Positions 38,526 to 49,100 of a stretch of DNA of 64,000 bases are shown here, piece after piece. Positions within the stretch are counted from its first letter, which is position 1. Every line of letters starts with the position of its first letter. The notes below the pieces were generated by a model that was not told where the DNA came from, did not search any database, and saw only the letters and a program-made list of their open reading frames with translations. This DNA comes from Colwellia echini (GTDB taxonomy: Bacteria > Pseudomonadota > Gammaproteobacteria > Enterobacterales > Alteromonadaceae): the NCBI RefSeq assembly GCF_002843355.2, contig NZ_PJAI02000002.1, forward strand, positions 62,001 to 126,000, in the 5' to 3' direction. A program made the translations under genes and the position numbers.

Positions 38526-40634
38526 ATGGAACATAAGTCGCAACCTGGTTTTTCCAAAAAACCTTTAGCTGTTGGCATTGCCGCAGCAGTTTCAATGTCA
38601 TTGTTAACGTCAGCATTTAATACGGCACAAGCTGCAAGGTGGGATGTGTCTGATGTAGAGATCACTTTTGATTCTACCTTTAGTGCGGGTACCAGTTGGC
38701 GTACCGAAGATCGCAACTGGAACGATAATGTTGGTAAGTCAAATAATGCCAATAATGGAATCGACTTTAGTAACTATAAAGTTTATGCGCCAAACCCAAC
38801 CAAAGAAGATATTTGGGCGCAAGGCGCTGGTAGCTATTCAACGAATGGTGATAATGGCAACTTAAGCTACAATGCAGGTGAAAGCTTTTCTACCATGCTC
38901 AAAGGTTTACATGAGTTAGACGTACATTATGAAAACGTTGGTATGTTCGTTCGTTTTATGTATTTTTATGATTATGCAATGATGAATGAAGACCGAGCAT
39001 GGACAAATTCATTAACAAACACTACCTATGATCCTTGTCGTGATAAAGATGCTAAAGAACAAGTTTGTGAAGACTTTCGATTTTTAGATGCTTATATTTA
39101 CGGTAATTTTGAAATTGGTGATATGCCACTTTCAGTGCGCCTTGGTGATCAAGTTATTAGTTGGGGTGAAAGTACGTTAATACAACATGGTGTTAGTGAA
39201 ATTAACCCTGTTGATATCGCTCGTTTACGCGCACCTGGAGCTGAAATCAAAGAAGCATTTATTCCTTTTGGTGCTTTATGGGCGTCTTTAGGCGTTACAG
39301 ATAACTTTAGTGTTGAAATGTTCTATCAATACAGCTGGGAAAAAACTGTATTACCACCACCAGGCAGTTATTTTTCTACTAATGATTTTGCTGGTGATGG
39401 TGGACAATATAATAATGTTCAACTCGGTTTTGGCGGAAATCCAGACATGAATTTAGATTATTTAACCGCAAACCTTAATGACATTGGCGACTCAATGCGA
39501 ACTGCTATCGCTAGTGGTGATCCTGAAGTAATAGCTGCAGCATCTGCAGCAGCAGGGCAAATATATTCAGCCTATGCAGCAAACCTTACGCTAAGAGCTC
39601 CAGGTACAAGCGCTGAAAACGAACCCGATGACGGCGGCCAATATGGTTTACGTTTATCTTGGTTTATACCCGAGCTAAATGACACCGAATTAAGTTTATA
39701 CTATGTTAATTATCATAGTCGACGTCCTATATTCTCAGGTATTACTGCAAACTTTAGTCCTGAATCTATTGGCGGTGATGTAGGTTTGTTAGCAACAACA
39801 ACCATTACCGAAGATAACTACACCGATTTAAATAGCTTCTCTCGTGTTGAGCTAGATTACCCTGAAGATATACAAATGTATGCTTTAAGTTTTAATACCG
39901 GGATTGGTACGACAGCTTTTGCAGGTGAAATTACGTATCGTCAAGATGAGGCTTTTCAAATTGATGATGTAGAGCTTTTATTTGCCGCAGTACCACAACA
40001 GCTTGCTAATACGGGTAACCCGGCTTATGAAGCTTTAGATGGTGTATCGCAAATGGTTAAACCTGACGGTTCTACTTATGGCTCAAGTGAATATGCTAAA
40101 GGTTATATTCTATCTGATACTATTCAAGCGCAAATGACAATAACACAGCTGTTTGGCCCAACTTTAGGAGCAAGTCAATTAGCAGGTCTTATTGAGGTGG
40201 GGGGGATTAATATAAATGATATGCCAAATCCTGACGTGTTACGTTTAAACGGCCCTGGAACGTCTCGTAGTGGTGGTATTGCAGATAGCCCTGGTTTGGA
40301 GAACGCTCTACAAGGTGGGGTTGAAACCAATCCATTCCCAACTGAGTTTGCTTGGGGTTATCGCGCTGTAGCAAGGCTTGATTATACTAACGTTATTGCC
40401 GGTATTAATATAGCGCCACGAGTTGTATTTGCACATGACGTTTCAGGTATCACACCAGATCCACTCTTTATGTTTATTGAAGAAAGAAAAAGCGTATCAT
40501 TAGGTGTTAATTTTGAGTACCAAAGTAGCTGGTCAGCAGATTTAACTTTTAATAGTTTCTTCGGTGGTGTTGGTACAACCAATCAAATGAGCGATCGTGA
40601 CTACGCATCTTTTAGCATCAAATATTCAATCTAA
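38526..40634 (+). CDS. DUF1302 family outer-membrane protein
   Basis: 702 residues. Signal peptide (cleavage near TAQA-A at about 37), then DUF1302: the start WDVSDVEITFDSTFSAGTSWRTEDRNW and repeated alternating aromatic/polar strands ending DYASFSIKYSI, whose last residues fit an outer-membrane barrel C-terminus. Family members occur with DUF1329 proteins, YCF48-type proteins and MMPL transporters, as here. Likely an outer-membrane component of a hydrophobic-compound transport or export module; the cargo is unknown. RBS GGGGAT lies upstream of the ATG. Confidence 0.88.
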   Translation: MEHKSQPGFSKKPLAVGIAAAVSMSLLTSAFNTAQAARWDVSDVEITFDSTFSAGTSWRTEDRNWNDNVGKSNNANNGIDFSNYKVYAPNPTKEDIWAQGAGSYSTNGDNGNLSYNAGESFSTMLKGLHELDVHYENVGMFVRFMYFYDYAMMNEDRAWTNSLTNTTYDPCRDKDAKEQVCEDFRFLDAYIYGNFEIGDMPLSVRLGDQVISWGESTLIQHGVSEINPVDIARLRAPGAEIKEAFIPFGALWASLGVTDNFSVEMFYQYSWEKTVLPPPGSYFSTNDFAGDGGQYNNVQLGFGGNPDMNLDYLTANLNDIGDSMRTAIASGDPEVIAAASAAAGQIYSAYAANLTLRAPGTSAENEPDDGGQYGLRLSWFIPELNDTELSLYYVNYHSRRPIFSGITANFSPESIGGDVGLLATTTITEDNYTDLNSFSRVELDYPEDIQMYALSFNTGIGTTAFAGEITYRQDEAFQIDDVELLFAAVPQQLANTGNPAYEALDGVSQMVKPDGSTYGSSEYAKGYILSDTIQAQMTITQLFGPTLGASQLAGLIEVGGININDMPNPDVLRLNGPGTSRSGGIADSPGLENALQGGVETNPFPTEFAWGYRAVARLDYTNVIAGINIAPRVVFAHDVSGITPDPLFMFIEERKSVSLGVNFEYQSSWSADLTFNSFFGGVGTTNQMSDRDYASFSIKYSI

Positions 40635-40650
40635 TTTTAAGGCATACATC

Positions 40651-42036
40651 ATGAAAAAAAGTATGAATAAAGTCACCGCATTATCAATAGCCATTCCTAT
40701 GGTTTTATCGGTAGGCTTTTCAACAAATGCGCTAGCTAAAATAACAATAGAGCAAGCAGCAACATTATCAACTGATCTAACCCCTCTTGGTGCCGTACGC
40801 GCAGGTAACAAGGATGGTACGATCCCAGCTTGGACAGGCGGTATTACAAAGTTTCCTGCCGGATATAAAGTGGGTGATCATCATGTTGACCCTTATCCTA
40901 ATGACAAAATTGAATATACTATTACAGCTAAAAATGTTGATCAGTACAAAGATGTATTAACTCAAGGTCAAGTTAAACTGTTTGAGACTTACCCTGAAAC
41001 TTACAAAATGAATATCTATAAAACGCATCGTAGTGCTTCTTATCCCGACTATGTATACCAAGCGGTTATAGATAATTCGACCAGAGCAACGCTAGATGAT
41101 GGCGGTAATGGTATAAAACAAGCTGCAGTGGGCATCCCATTTCCAATTCCTGAAAATGGTTTGCAAGCAATTTGGAATCATTCATTACGTTATCGCGGTG
41201 AAAGTGTTATTCGTCAGACAGGGCAAGCAGCCCCCACCGCTTCAGGAAGCTTTACCTATGTAGGTTTAGATGAAGCCTTGGTATTACCTTATAATATTAA
41301 AGGGGCCTCACCGACGGAACTTGAAGAAAGCAATATTTTATTTAAGTTCAAACAGAATGTAACAGAGCCAGCTCGACTGGCGGGCTCTGCTTTACTCGTT
41401 CATGAAACCATGGATCAAATTAAAACGCCACGTCAAGCGTGGATATATAATACTGGTCAGCGCCGTGTTCGTCGTGCACCTAATGTTGCGTATGATGCAC
41501 CAGGTACAGCCTCAGACGGTTTACGTACAACTGATGATTTTGATATGTACAATGGTGCGCCAGATAGGTACAACTGGACTTTAAAAGGTAAGCAAGAGCT
41601 ATTAATCCCTTACAATGATTATCGACTACACAGCGATAAATTAAAATATGAAGATATTTTACATGCGGGTCATATTAACCCTGAATTAGTGCGTTATGAA
41701 AAACATCGGGTATGGGTGGTTGAAGCTAACCTAAAAGAAGGTATGCGTCATATCTATAAAAAACGTATTTTTTATATTGATGAAGATAGCTGGCAAGTTG
41801 CAGTAACCGATATTTATGATAACCGAGATGAACTTTACCGCGTAGGTATCGCTCATACGGTAAATTATTATGAAGTGCCAACACTTTGGTCAACCCTAGA
41901 TGTATTTCATGATCTACAATCACGTCGTTATATTGCTCTTGGTCTTGATAATGAAGCGGATATGTATGACTTTACCACCAAGCTCGATGAAGGCGATTTT
42001 ACACCAGCCGCGTTAAGACGAGAAGGGCGTAGATAA
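40651..42036 (+). CDS. DUF1329 family envelope protein
   Basis: 461 residues from the ATG at 40651, which has AAGG 8 nt upstream and opens a clean signal peptide (MKKSMNKVTALSIAIPMVLSVGFSTNALA). An earlier in-frame ATG at 40597 would overlap the previous gene. The conserved N-terminus LTPLGAVRAGNKDGTIPAWTGG is the hallmark of DUF1329. The fold is thought to resemble LolA/LolB-type lipid-carrier proteins, suggesting periplasmic carriage of a hydrophobic ligand. It starts 16 nt after the DUF1302 stop and is surely in the same operon. Confidence 0.9.
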   Translation: MKKSMNKVTALSIAIPMVLSVGFSTNALAKITIEQAATLSTDLTPLGAVRAGNKDGTIPAWTGGITKFPAGYKVGDHHVDPYPNDKIEYTITAKNVDQYKDVLTQGQVKLFETYPETYKMNIYKTHRSASYPDYVYQAVIDNSTRATLDDGGNGIKQAAVGIPFPIPENGLQAIWNHSLRYRGESVIRQTGQAAPTASGSFTYVGLDEALVLPYNIKGASPTELEESNILFKFKQNVTEPARLAGSALLVHETMDQIKTPRQAWIYNTGQRRVRRAPNVAYDAPGTASDGLRTTDDFDMYNGAPDRYNWTLKGKQELLIPYNDYRLHSDKLKYEDILHAGHINPELVRYEKHRVWVVEANLKEGMRHIYKKRIFYIDEDSWQVAVTDIYDNRDELYRVGIAHTVNYYEVPTLWSTLDVFHDLQSRRYIALGLDNEADMYDFTTKLDEGDFTPAALRREGRR

Positions 42037-42047
42037 TTGTTAATACT

Positions 42048-42080
42048 AAACGGCTGACTTATATGTTGGCCGTTTTTATT
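42048..42080 (+). terminator. terminator after the DUF1329 gene
   Basis: AAACGGC (42048-42054) / GCCGTTT (42069-42075) stem followed by TTATTTT. It may separate DUF1302-DUF1329 from the YCF48-MMPL pair or give partial read-through. Confidence 0.75.
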
Positions 42081-42251
42081 TTAACTGAAATGAACAACGG
42101 AAATTTTTATATCTAATTAAAGTCCCTTGTTGAAAACGTGGGATTGGTATTACTTAACTATACAGCAAGCTATATACTTAACTTAATGCTTAACTTAAAT
42201 CTTAATCAAGCAATATTCACCTAATCACTTGAACACCCAAAGAGTAGTTTT

Positions 42252-43304
42252 ATGCGCGTATTCGTTACTTTTATCATTTTTACATCCCTTTTGATCACTT
42301 CTACTGGTTTTGCACAAAGTATCGACCAAAGCCCAGAAGAATTACTAAAATCTAAAATTAAGCCAGCGACAAAATCCGCATTAGCAAGTCAATCGCTATT
42401 ATTAGATATTTCACCTGTTGGGACTGATAAAGTAGTTGCTGTTGGTCATTATGGACATATTTTACTGTCTAATGATGGAGAAAATTGGCAGCAAGCCAAT
42501 GTACCGGTACAAGCTACATTAACCAGAGTTTATTTTTTAAATGAACAGCTTGGCTGGGCAGTAGGCCATGATGCCACTATATTACACAGTAGTGATGGCG
42601 GGCTTAATTGGCAAATACAGCAATATTTACCTTTATTGGAAAAACCGCTGTTAGATGTCTACTTTAAAAATGCGCAACAAGGTATTGCTATTGGAGCTTA
42701 TGGTCAGTTTTTTCGTACAAATAATGGTGGGGTTACTTGGCAGAGTGAATTTCATCAAGAGTTTTTATTAAGCGAAGATGTTGATTATATCAACGATTTG
42801 AAAACAGAAGACGAAGCCGCTTATTTAGATGAAATTGCCTTTATTTTGCCTCATTTTAACGGCATTGTGGTTGAAAATGAACGCTTGTTCTTACTCGGAG
42901 AGTCGGGATTATTAGCACAAAGTGATAACTTTGGAATATCCTGGCAAAAATTTGATAAATTTTATAATGGTTCTTTTTTCACGTTAGCACGTACTTCACG
43001 TGATAGTTTATTGGTGGCAGGGCTTAGAGGACATGTTTATAGACTCAGTTCCAACGACAATGTTTGGCAAGAGAGTGAAACCGATACAACGGCGTTATTA
43101 AACGATATTGTCTTAGCGAATGAACAACGGGTTTTTATATTAGGTAACAATGGTATGTTACTCGTAAGTGTTGATGATGGCCTTACTTTTACACATAAAC
43201 AACAAAAAGATGGTAAACCGTTGATTGCTGGTATTTGGTTTAAAAATAAATTATTAGCGGTATCTGATGTTGGGATAAAAGTGCTTAACATTACGGCTAA
43301 ATGA
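42252..43304 (+). CDS. YCF48/BNR-repeat (beta-propeller) periplasmic protein
   Basis: 350 residues. Signal peptide (cleavage near GFAQS at 22), then repeated propeller blades with the pattern GxxGxxxxSxDxGxxW: GHYGHILLSNDGENWQQ, GHDATILHSSDGGLNWQ, GAYGQFFRTNNGGVTWQ, GESGLLAQSDNFGISWQ. Related to the photosystem II assembly factor YCF48 in fold only. In proteobacteria such proteins sit beside MMPL/RND transporters and are likely periplasmic partners. It is 121 bp before the transporter gene. Confidence 0.88.
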   Translation: MRVFVTFIIFTSLLITSTGFAQSIDQSPEELLKSKIKPATKSALASQSLLLDISPVGTDKVVAVGHYGHILLSNDGENWQQANVPVQATLTRVYFLNEQLGWAVGHDATILHSSDGGLNWQIQQYLPLLEKPLLDVYFKNAQQGIAIGAYGQFFRTNNGGVTWQSEFHQEFLLSEDVDYINDLKTEDEAAYLDEIAFILPHFNGIVVENERLFLLGESGLLAQSDNFGISWQKFDKFYNGSFFTLARTSRDSLLVAGLRGHVYRLSSNDNVWQESETDTTALLNDIVLANEQRVFILGNNGMLLVSVDDGLTFTHKQQKDGKPLIAGIWFKNKLLAVSDVGIKVLNITAK

Positions 43305-43424
43305 GCTTATGGCGTTTAAACATTTTACGTCATAGCTTTTTAACGTAAAACTGTAAATTAAGCATCGTCCTAAACAAAAACTCATCACAAAAGTATTATA
43401 AAAATAACGCTCGGAATAACTACT

Positions 43425-45746
43425 ATGAAAAAAACTCTTACTAGCCAAATTGAAACGGCTCTTTTTCGTCATAAACTTGTGGTGCTAATGTTATTTGTTA
43501 TCACCAGTGTTTTTTTTACTTACCAAGCAACACAAATTAAGCTCGATGCATCATTTACTAAAAATATTCCTTTGAATCATAGTTATATGAAAACATATTT
43601 AAAACATAGGGCAAATTTTGGAGGTGCGAATAATATTTTAATTTCGGTATGTGATACTCATGGCGATATTTTTAATGCCGAATTTTTTAACGCACTAAAA
43701 GGCGTTCACGACAAACTTTTCTTTATTCCAGGTGTTGATAGAATTCAAGTTAAATCTTTGTTTTCACCAAGTACTCGTTTTGTCGAAGTTGTGGAAGACG
43801 GTTTTGCCGGAGGGCCTGTCATTCCTGCTGATTTTCAACCTTCTGAGGAAGGTTTAGGCGTAGTAAAAAGTAATATAGAAAAAGCTGGTATTGTTGGAAG
43901 TATGATCGCCGATGATTATAGTTGCGCCATGGTAAAAACTGCACTATTAGACCTTAATCCGGATACTGGTGAAAAGCTTGATACTCTCGAGTTAGCGCAA
44001 ACGTTAGAGCAAGATGTTCGGCAGAGTTTTGAAAATGAAAACATCAGTGTTCACATCATTGGTTTTACTAAAATGGTAGGTGATGTAGCCAAGGGCGCTA
44101 AAGGTGTTGTGTTATTTTTTGCGTTAGCTATTGGTATTACCGCGATAATGGTTTACATCTTTAGTCACTCTATTCGGTTAACTATTTTACCTATATTTTG
44201 TTCGCTTGTTGCTGTTGTTTGGCAAATGGGAATGTTGTCAAGCTTAGGTTTTGGCCTAGATCCAATGTCAATTTTAATACCGTTTCTGGTATTTGCTATT
44301 GGGGTTAGTCATGGCGTTCAAATGATTAATTCGGTGGTAAAAAAAGTTAGCTCTGGATTAGATGCTGCAGCAGCTGCGCAAGCAAGTTTTGCTGCTTTAC
44401 TAATTCCCGGTGGTGTTGCTTTATTATCAGATACGGTTGGTTTTTTAACCTTACTTTCAATTGATATTGGTATTATTAAAGAACTTGCGATCACGGCTTC
44501 AATTGGTGTGGCGATGATTATTTTAACCAATCTGGTTTTGTTACCTATACTACTTTCATATACAAAAATAAAAGCTAATGCCAAAGTTGGAGTACTTAGT
44601 GAAGATAGCGTCTTCTGGACATTTATAGCAAGCTTTGCAAAACGGGGGCGTGCTCGAGTTATTCTATTCATAACCGCTGTCTTATTTGCGGTAGGTTTTT
44701 ATCAAGGACAAGGGCTTAAAATTGGTGAGTTGCATGCAGGAGCGCCTGCATTGCATGAGTCTTCACGGTATAACCAAGATACTTTTTTAATCACAGATAG
44801 ATACGCAATAAGTGTTGATTACATGTCTGTTATTGTTGAAACCACAGCTGATGCTTGTACTTCATTTGATATTATGTCAACGATTGATCGTTTTCAGTGG
44901 GAAATGGAGAATGTACCAGGGGTGCAATCAGCGGTAAGTTTGTCTTCAATATCTAAGCTAGTTAATGCTGGGTATAACGAGGGGAATCCTAAATGGCGTA
45001 TTATACCTCGAAATCAACAAACCCTTGTGCAGTCAATTGCGCAAGTACCTTCATCAAGTGGCTTACTCAATAATGACTGTAGTGTAATGCCTGTTATTTT
45101 ATTTTTAGAAGATCATAAAGCACAAACTATTAATACTGTTGTTGATGCGGTTAAAGCGGCTGCGGTTGACCTAGGTAGTGAACAAGTTAAATTTACCCTA
45201 GCTTCTGGTCCGGTAGGCGTTATGGCGGCAACTAATGAAGCCGTAGAAGCTGCACAATTACCTATGATGATATATGTTTATGGCGCTGTGATTGTGTTAT
45301 GTTTAATTAGTTTTAGAAGTGTTCGAGCAACGTTAGTGGTTGTTTTACCTTTATATGTTGTATCGACTTTAGCGCAATGGTTAATGACCGCTCTTGATAT
45401 TGGATTAACTGTTTCAACCCTACCAGTAATAGCATTAGGAGTTGGTATTGGTGTTGACTATGGTATTTACATACTGTCTACCATGAGTTTAAAACTTAAT
45501 AGTGGAATGAAAATACATGATGCCTATCTTGCAGCATTAAAAGAGCGTGGTAGTGCGGTACTGATTACCGGATTGACATTAGCCATAGGTGTATCTACTT
45601 GGTTCTTCTCTGATTTGAAATTTCAAGTTGATATGGGGATTTTGCTCACCTTTATGTTTTTGGTAAACATGCTCGCGGCTATTATTATTTTACCAGCGCT
45701 TTCAGCTTTTTTATGGGCAGATGATAAACAGGAAAAAATAGGCTAA
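43425..45746 (+). CDS. MMPL/RND-family transporter
   Basis: 773 residues. One N-terminal membrane helix, a large periplasmic loop, a bundle of membrane helices with GFGLDPMSILIPFLVFAIGVSHGVQM, then a second repeat of loop and helices with VIALGVGIGVDYGIYILS. This is the duplicated 12-helix SSD/RND layout of MMPL proteins, which move lipids or other hydrophobic compounds using the proton gradient. No adaptor (MFP) gene is adjacent; DUF1302, DUF1329 and YCF48 neighbours probably fill that role. Substrate unknown. Confidence 0.9.
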   Translation: MKKTLTSQIETALFRHKLVVLMLFVITSVFFTYQATQIKLDASFTKNIPLNHSYMKTYLKHRANFGGANNILISVCDTHGDIFNAEFFNALKGVHDKLFFIPGVDRIQVKSLFSPSTRFVEVVEDGFAGGPVIPADFQPSEEGLGVVKSNIEKAGIVGSMIADDYSCAMVKTALLDLNPDTGEKLDTLELAQTLEQDVRQSFENENISVHIIGFTKMVGDVAKGAKGVVLFFALAIGITAIMVYIFSHSIRLTILPIFCSLVAVVWQMGMLSSLGFGLDPMSILIPFLVFAIGVSHGVQMINSVVKKVSSGLDAAAAAQASFAALLIPGGVALLSDTVGFLTLLSIDIGIIKELAITASIGVAMIILTNLVLLPILLSYTKIKANAKVGVLSEDSVFWTFIASFAKRGRARVILFITAVLFAVGFYQGQGLKIGELHAGAPALHESSRYNQDTFLITDRYAISVDYMSVIVETTADACTSFDIMSTIDRFQWEMENVPGVQSAVSLSSISKLVNAGYNEGNPKWRIIPRNQQTLVQSIAQVPSSSGLLNNDCSVMPVILFLEDHKAQTINTVVDAVKAAAVDLGSEQVKFTLASGPVGVMAATNEAVEAAQLPMMIYVYGAVIVLCLISFRSVRATLVVVLPLYVVSTLAQWLMTALDIGLTVSTLPVIALGVGIGVDYGIYILSTMSLKLNSGMKIHDAYLAALKERGSAVLITGLTLAIGVSTWFFSDLKFQVDMGILLTFMFLVNMLAAIIILPALSAFLWADDKQEKIG

Positions 45747-45797
45747 TTAGCAATAATTATTCATAATCTACTCGGTGAATGATAGAGAATAAATACT

Positions 45798-45841
45798 AAG
45801 CACTTAATTAATACATAATAGTATTGATTAAGTGCTTTTTT
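45798..45841 (+). terminator. terminator of the MMPL transcript
   Basis: AAGCACTTAATtAATAC / GTATTgATTAAGTGCTT stem followed by a T run. The rest of the 443 bp gap to 46190 shows no gene or operator that I can support. Confidence 0.88.
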
Positions 45842-46189
45842 GTTATAAATATCCCCAATTAACATTAATAAAATTTGAGGCACAAATAACAACTTACAAT
45901 ATTTTAGGTAAAACTTTAGGGAATACTTTAGAGGATATTAAAGAAGATATTTAGCTAAAACAGGATTATTACCTAATTTTGTTTAAAAAATACGAAGAAT
46001 TCTTGTAAAAGCCTTAAATCTTTCATAAAACTTATGTATTAGTCTATTCTAATTTACAGGTAACTAAGTAACATACTTACAGATTGTACGGATAACTTGC
46101 TTTTACTTTTAATAATTACTTTTTAATAAAATAAACAATGGGCAACGGGTTAATTCAAACTTTCTTTATACAAGGAAAAGGAAACTTTC

Positions 46190-49100
46190 ATGGCTTTAGC
46201 AAATGGTTCGTCTTCGGTAATAATTAACAATGTAGCCAAACTTATTCATCAAAAAGTTGCGAGTAACACCGCACCGCTTATTGAGAAGTTTGCCGGACTA
46301 CTTTATGGCAATATGTCATCTTTTGATTTAGAAAATCGCAACGACAGTGATATGTATGGTGCAGTATTAAGTTTATGGGGAACACTAAATAAACATAAAG
46401 AAAACACGCCAATTATTCACGTTTATAATCCTTCGGTGAGTGAGAATGGTTGGAAATCAAGTCATACTATTATTGAAGTAATTGTTCAGGATATGCCTTT
46501 TTTAGTTGACTCTATTCGTATAGCGCTAAATCGTTTAGGTTTGTCGCCACATTTAATGCTAAATTCTCCGCTTAAAATTGTACGCGATGACAGTTTAGCG
46601 GTAATTGAACTTGCCTCAGTGGAAGATAAAAAAATAAAATCTAGCTCGGAAGAAACAGTATTCTTAATTGAAATTGATCGACAAACTAAACAGGCTGAGT
46701 TAGATGCCATCCAAGCTGATTTACTCTCTGTGGTTGAAGATGTTCGACTAACAGTAAACGACTGGGAAGCTATGTTATCTCGATTAAATCAGGTCATAAA
46801 AGAGGTGAATAAAGCTAAATTACCAGGGACTAAATCGGCTAAAGAAGACACCCTTAACTTTTTAAACTGGGCATATAATAATAATTTTACCTTAATGGGG
46901 TATCGATATTACGATGTTGAACCTGTAAAAGGCGACATATCGTTATCGCCAGATCTTAAGACTAGTTTAGGTTTAATGAAAAACTCTACCGGCTCTAAAG
47001 CTCGTTTAATCTCTAGCTTAAATGAAGCAGGACGAAACGTTGCCTTGGGTGAAAACCACCTTATTTTAACTAAAACAAATACAAAATCTCGAGTTCATCG
47101 ACCTGCTCAACTTGATTATATCGGAGTTAAATGTTTTGATCATAATGGTCATATTATCGGCGAACATCGATTTATAGGCTTGTTTGGTTCAACTTATTAC
47201 ACTAACAGCGTATTAGACTTACCACTTATTAGTTCTAAAGTTGCAGCTGTTTGCGCTACCTCGCCATTTTCAAATGGTACACACCACTATAAAGCACTAA
47301 TCAATATATTAGAAACGTATCCAAGAGATGAAATATTACAGTCATCGGTAGCAGAATTACTTCACATAGTAATGGGTATTTTGCAACTGCAAGAAAGAGA
47401 CTATACAGGTTTGTTTGTGCGTAAAGATGTATTTGGCCGCTTTTATTCCTGTATGGTTTATGTACCAAGAGAGCGGTATAACACTAAGTTACGTATAGAA
47501 ACTCAAAGATTATTGAAAAACGCATTTAATAGCACACAGGAAGTTGAATTTACAACGTTCTTCTCAGAGTCTGTACATGCTAGAACCCATTATATTGTTC
47601 GTGTTAACTCAACTAAAGCAGAAATCGATGTGAAAGAAATTGAAAATAACATAAATGAAGCCGCACGTAGCTGGGATGATAAATTAGTAAGTGCACTTGG
47701 CGCTAATTACGGTGAAAGTGAAGCGAAAACATTAGGTCGTAAATATGTGAAATTTCCGCAATCTTATAAAGATGATGTATTGCCAGGTTCAGCCATTGTC
47801 GATATTGAACAACTAGAAAAACTCGATATTGAAAATGAATTAGGAATGCTTTTTTATCAACCTGTTGAAGAAAAAGTAGATAGTCGAATAGTTAAATTAA
47901 AGCTCTTTAATAAAGGAGAACCAATTCATTTAAGTACAGTGTTACCTATATTAGAAAATTTTGGTTTACGAGTTATTGGTGAAAGCCCTTATGCTATTAA
48001 AACTAATGACCATGAAACGTATTGGATTCATGATTTTTCTATGTCGCTAACTAGTGAAGGTGATTTTGACATAACTAAAGTAAGGATATTGTTTCAAGAT
48101 GCTTTTGCTAAAGTATGGCGCGGAGACTTAGAGGATGATGGCTTTAATCGTTTAATTTTGGGCGCTGGAATAGAAGGCCGCGCGGTTTCAATTATACGTG
48201 CGTTTGCTAAATATGAGCGACAAATTGCAGGGAGATTTAGTCAAAGTTATATAGAAAATACCTTCTCTCGTTATCCTGAAATAGCTAAATTATTGATTGA
48301 ACTCTTTCTATTACGATTTGACCCCAAAAGCAAGTTAACAGCCGTAGCGAAAGAAAAAGCAAACACCAAATTATTGGCTGATATTGAAAGCTCTCTAGAT
48401 ACAGTTGTTAATCTTGATGATGATCGTATTATTAGGCGCTTTGTTGAAATAAACAACGCTATTTTAAGAACAAACTATTTTCAAAAAGATGTTCGTAAAA
48501 AATATAAACCATATATTTCATTTAAATTTTTTCCACAAAAAATCAGTGAAATGCCACTACCAATCCCGAAATTTGAAATTTTTGTGTATTCCCCGCAAAT
48601 TGAAGGTGTGCATTTACGCGGCGGTAAAGTCGCTCGCGGTGGTTTACGTTGGTCAGATAGGAGTGAGGATTTTAGAACTGAAGTACTTGGTTTAGTTAAA
48701 GCACAGCAAGTTAAAAATACTGTTATTGTTCCTGTAGGCGCTAAGGGGGGCTTTGTTTGTAAGCAATTGCCTAATGGTACGCGTCAAGAGATATTTGAAG
48801 CAGGTAAAGAATGCTATCGCACTTTTATTCGTGCTTTATTAGATATCACTGACAATATTGTTGCTGGTGAAATTATACCACCTAAAGATGTTGTGCGCTT
48901 AGATGAAGATGATGCTTATTTAGTGGTAGCAGCAGATAAAGGGACGGCTACTTTTTCGGATGTTGCTAATGCAATATCTGACGAATATAACTTCTGGTTA
49001 GGCGATGCTTTTGCCTCAGGGGGCAGTGTTGGTTATGATCATAAAGCAATGGGGATTACCGCAAAAGGCGCCTGGGAATCAGTAAAACGTCACTTTAGAG

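Noticed and set aside
43305-43424. A terminator or operator in the YCF48-MMPL gap
   Set aside because: A TTTTACGT/ACGTAAAA pairing exists but is short with no T tract; the two genes are probably co-transcribed.
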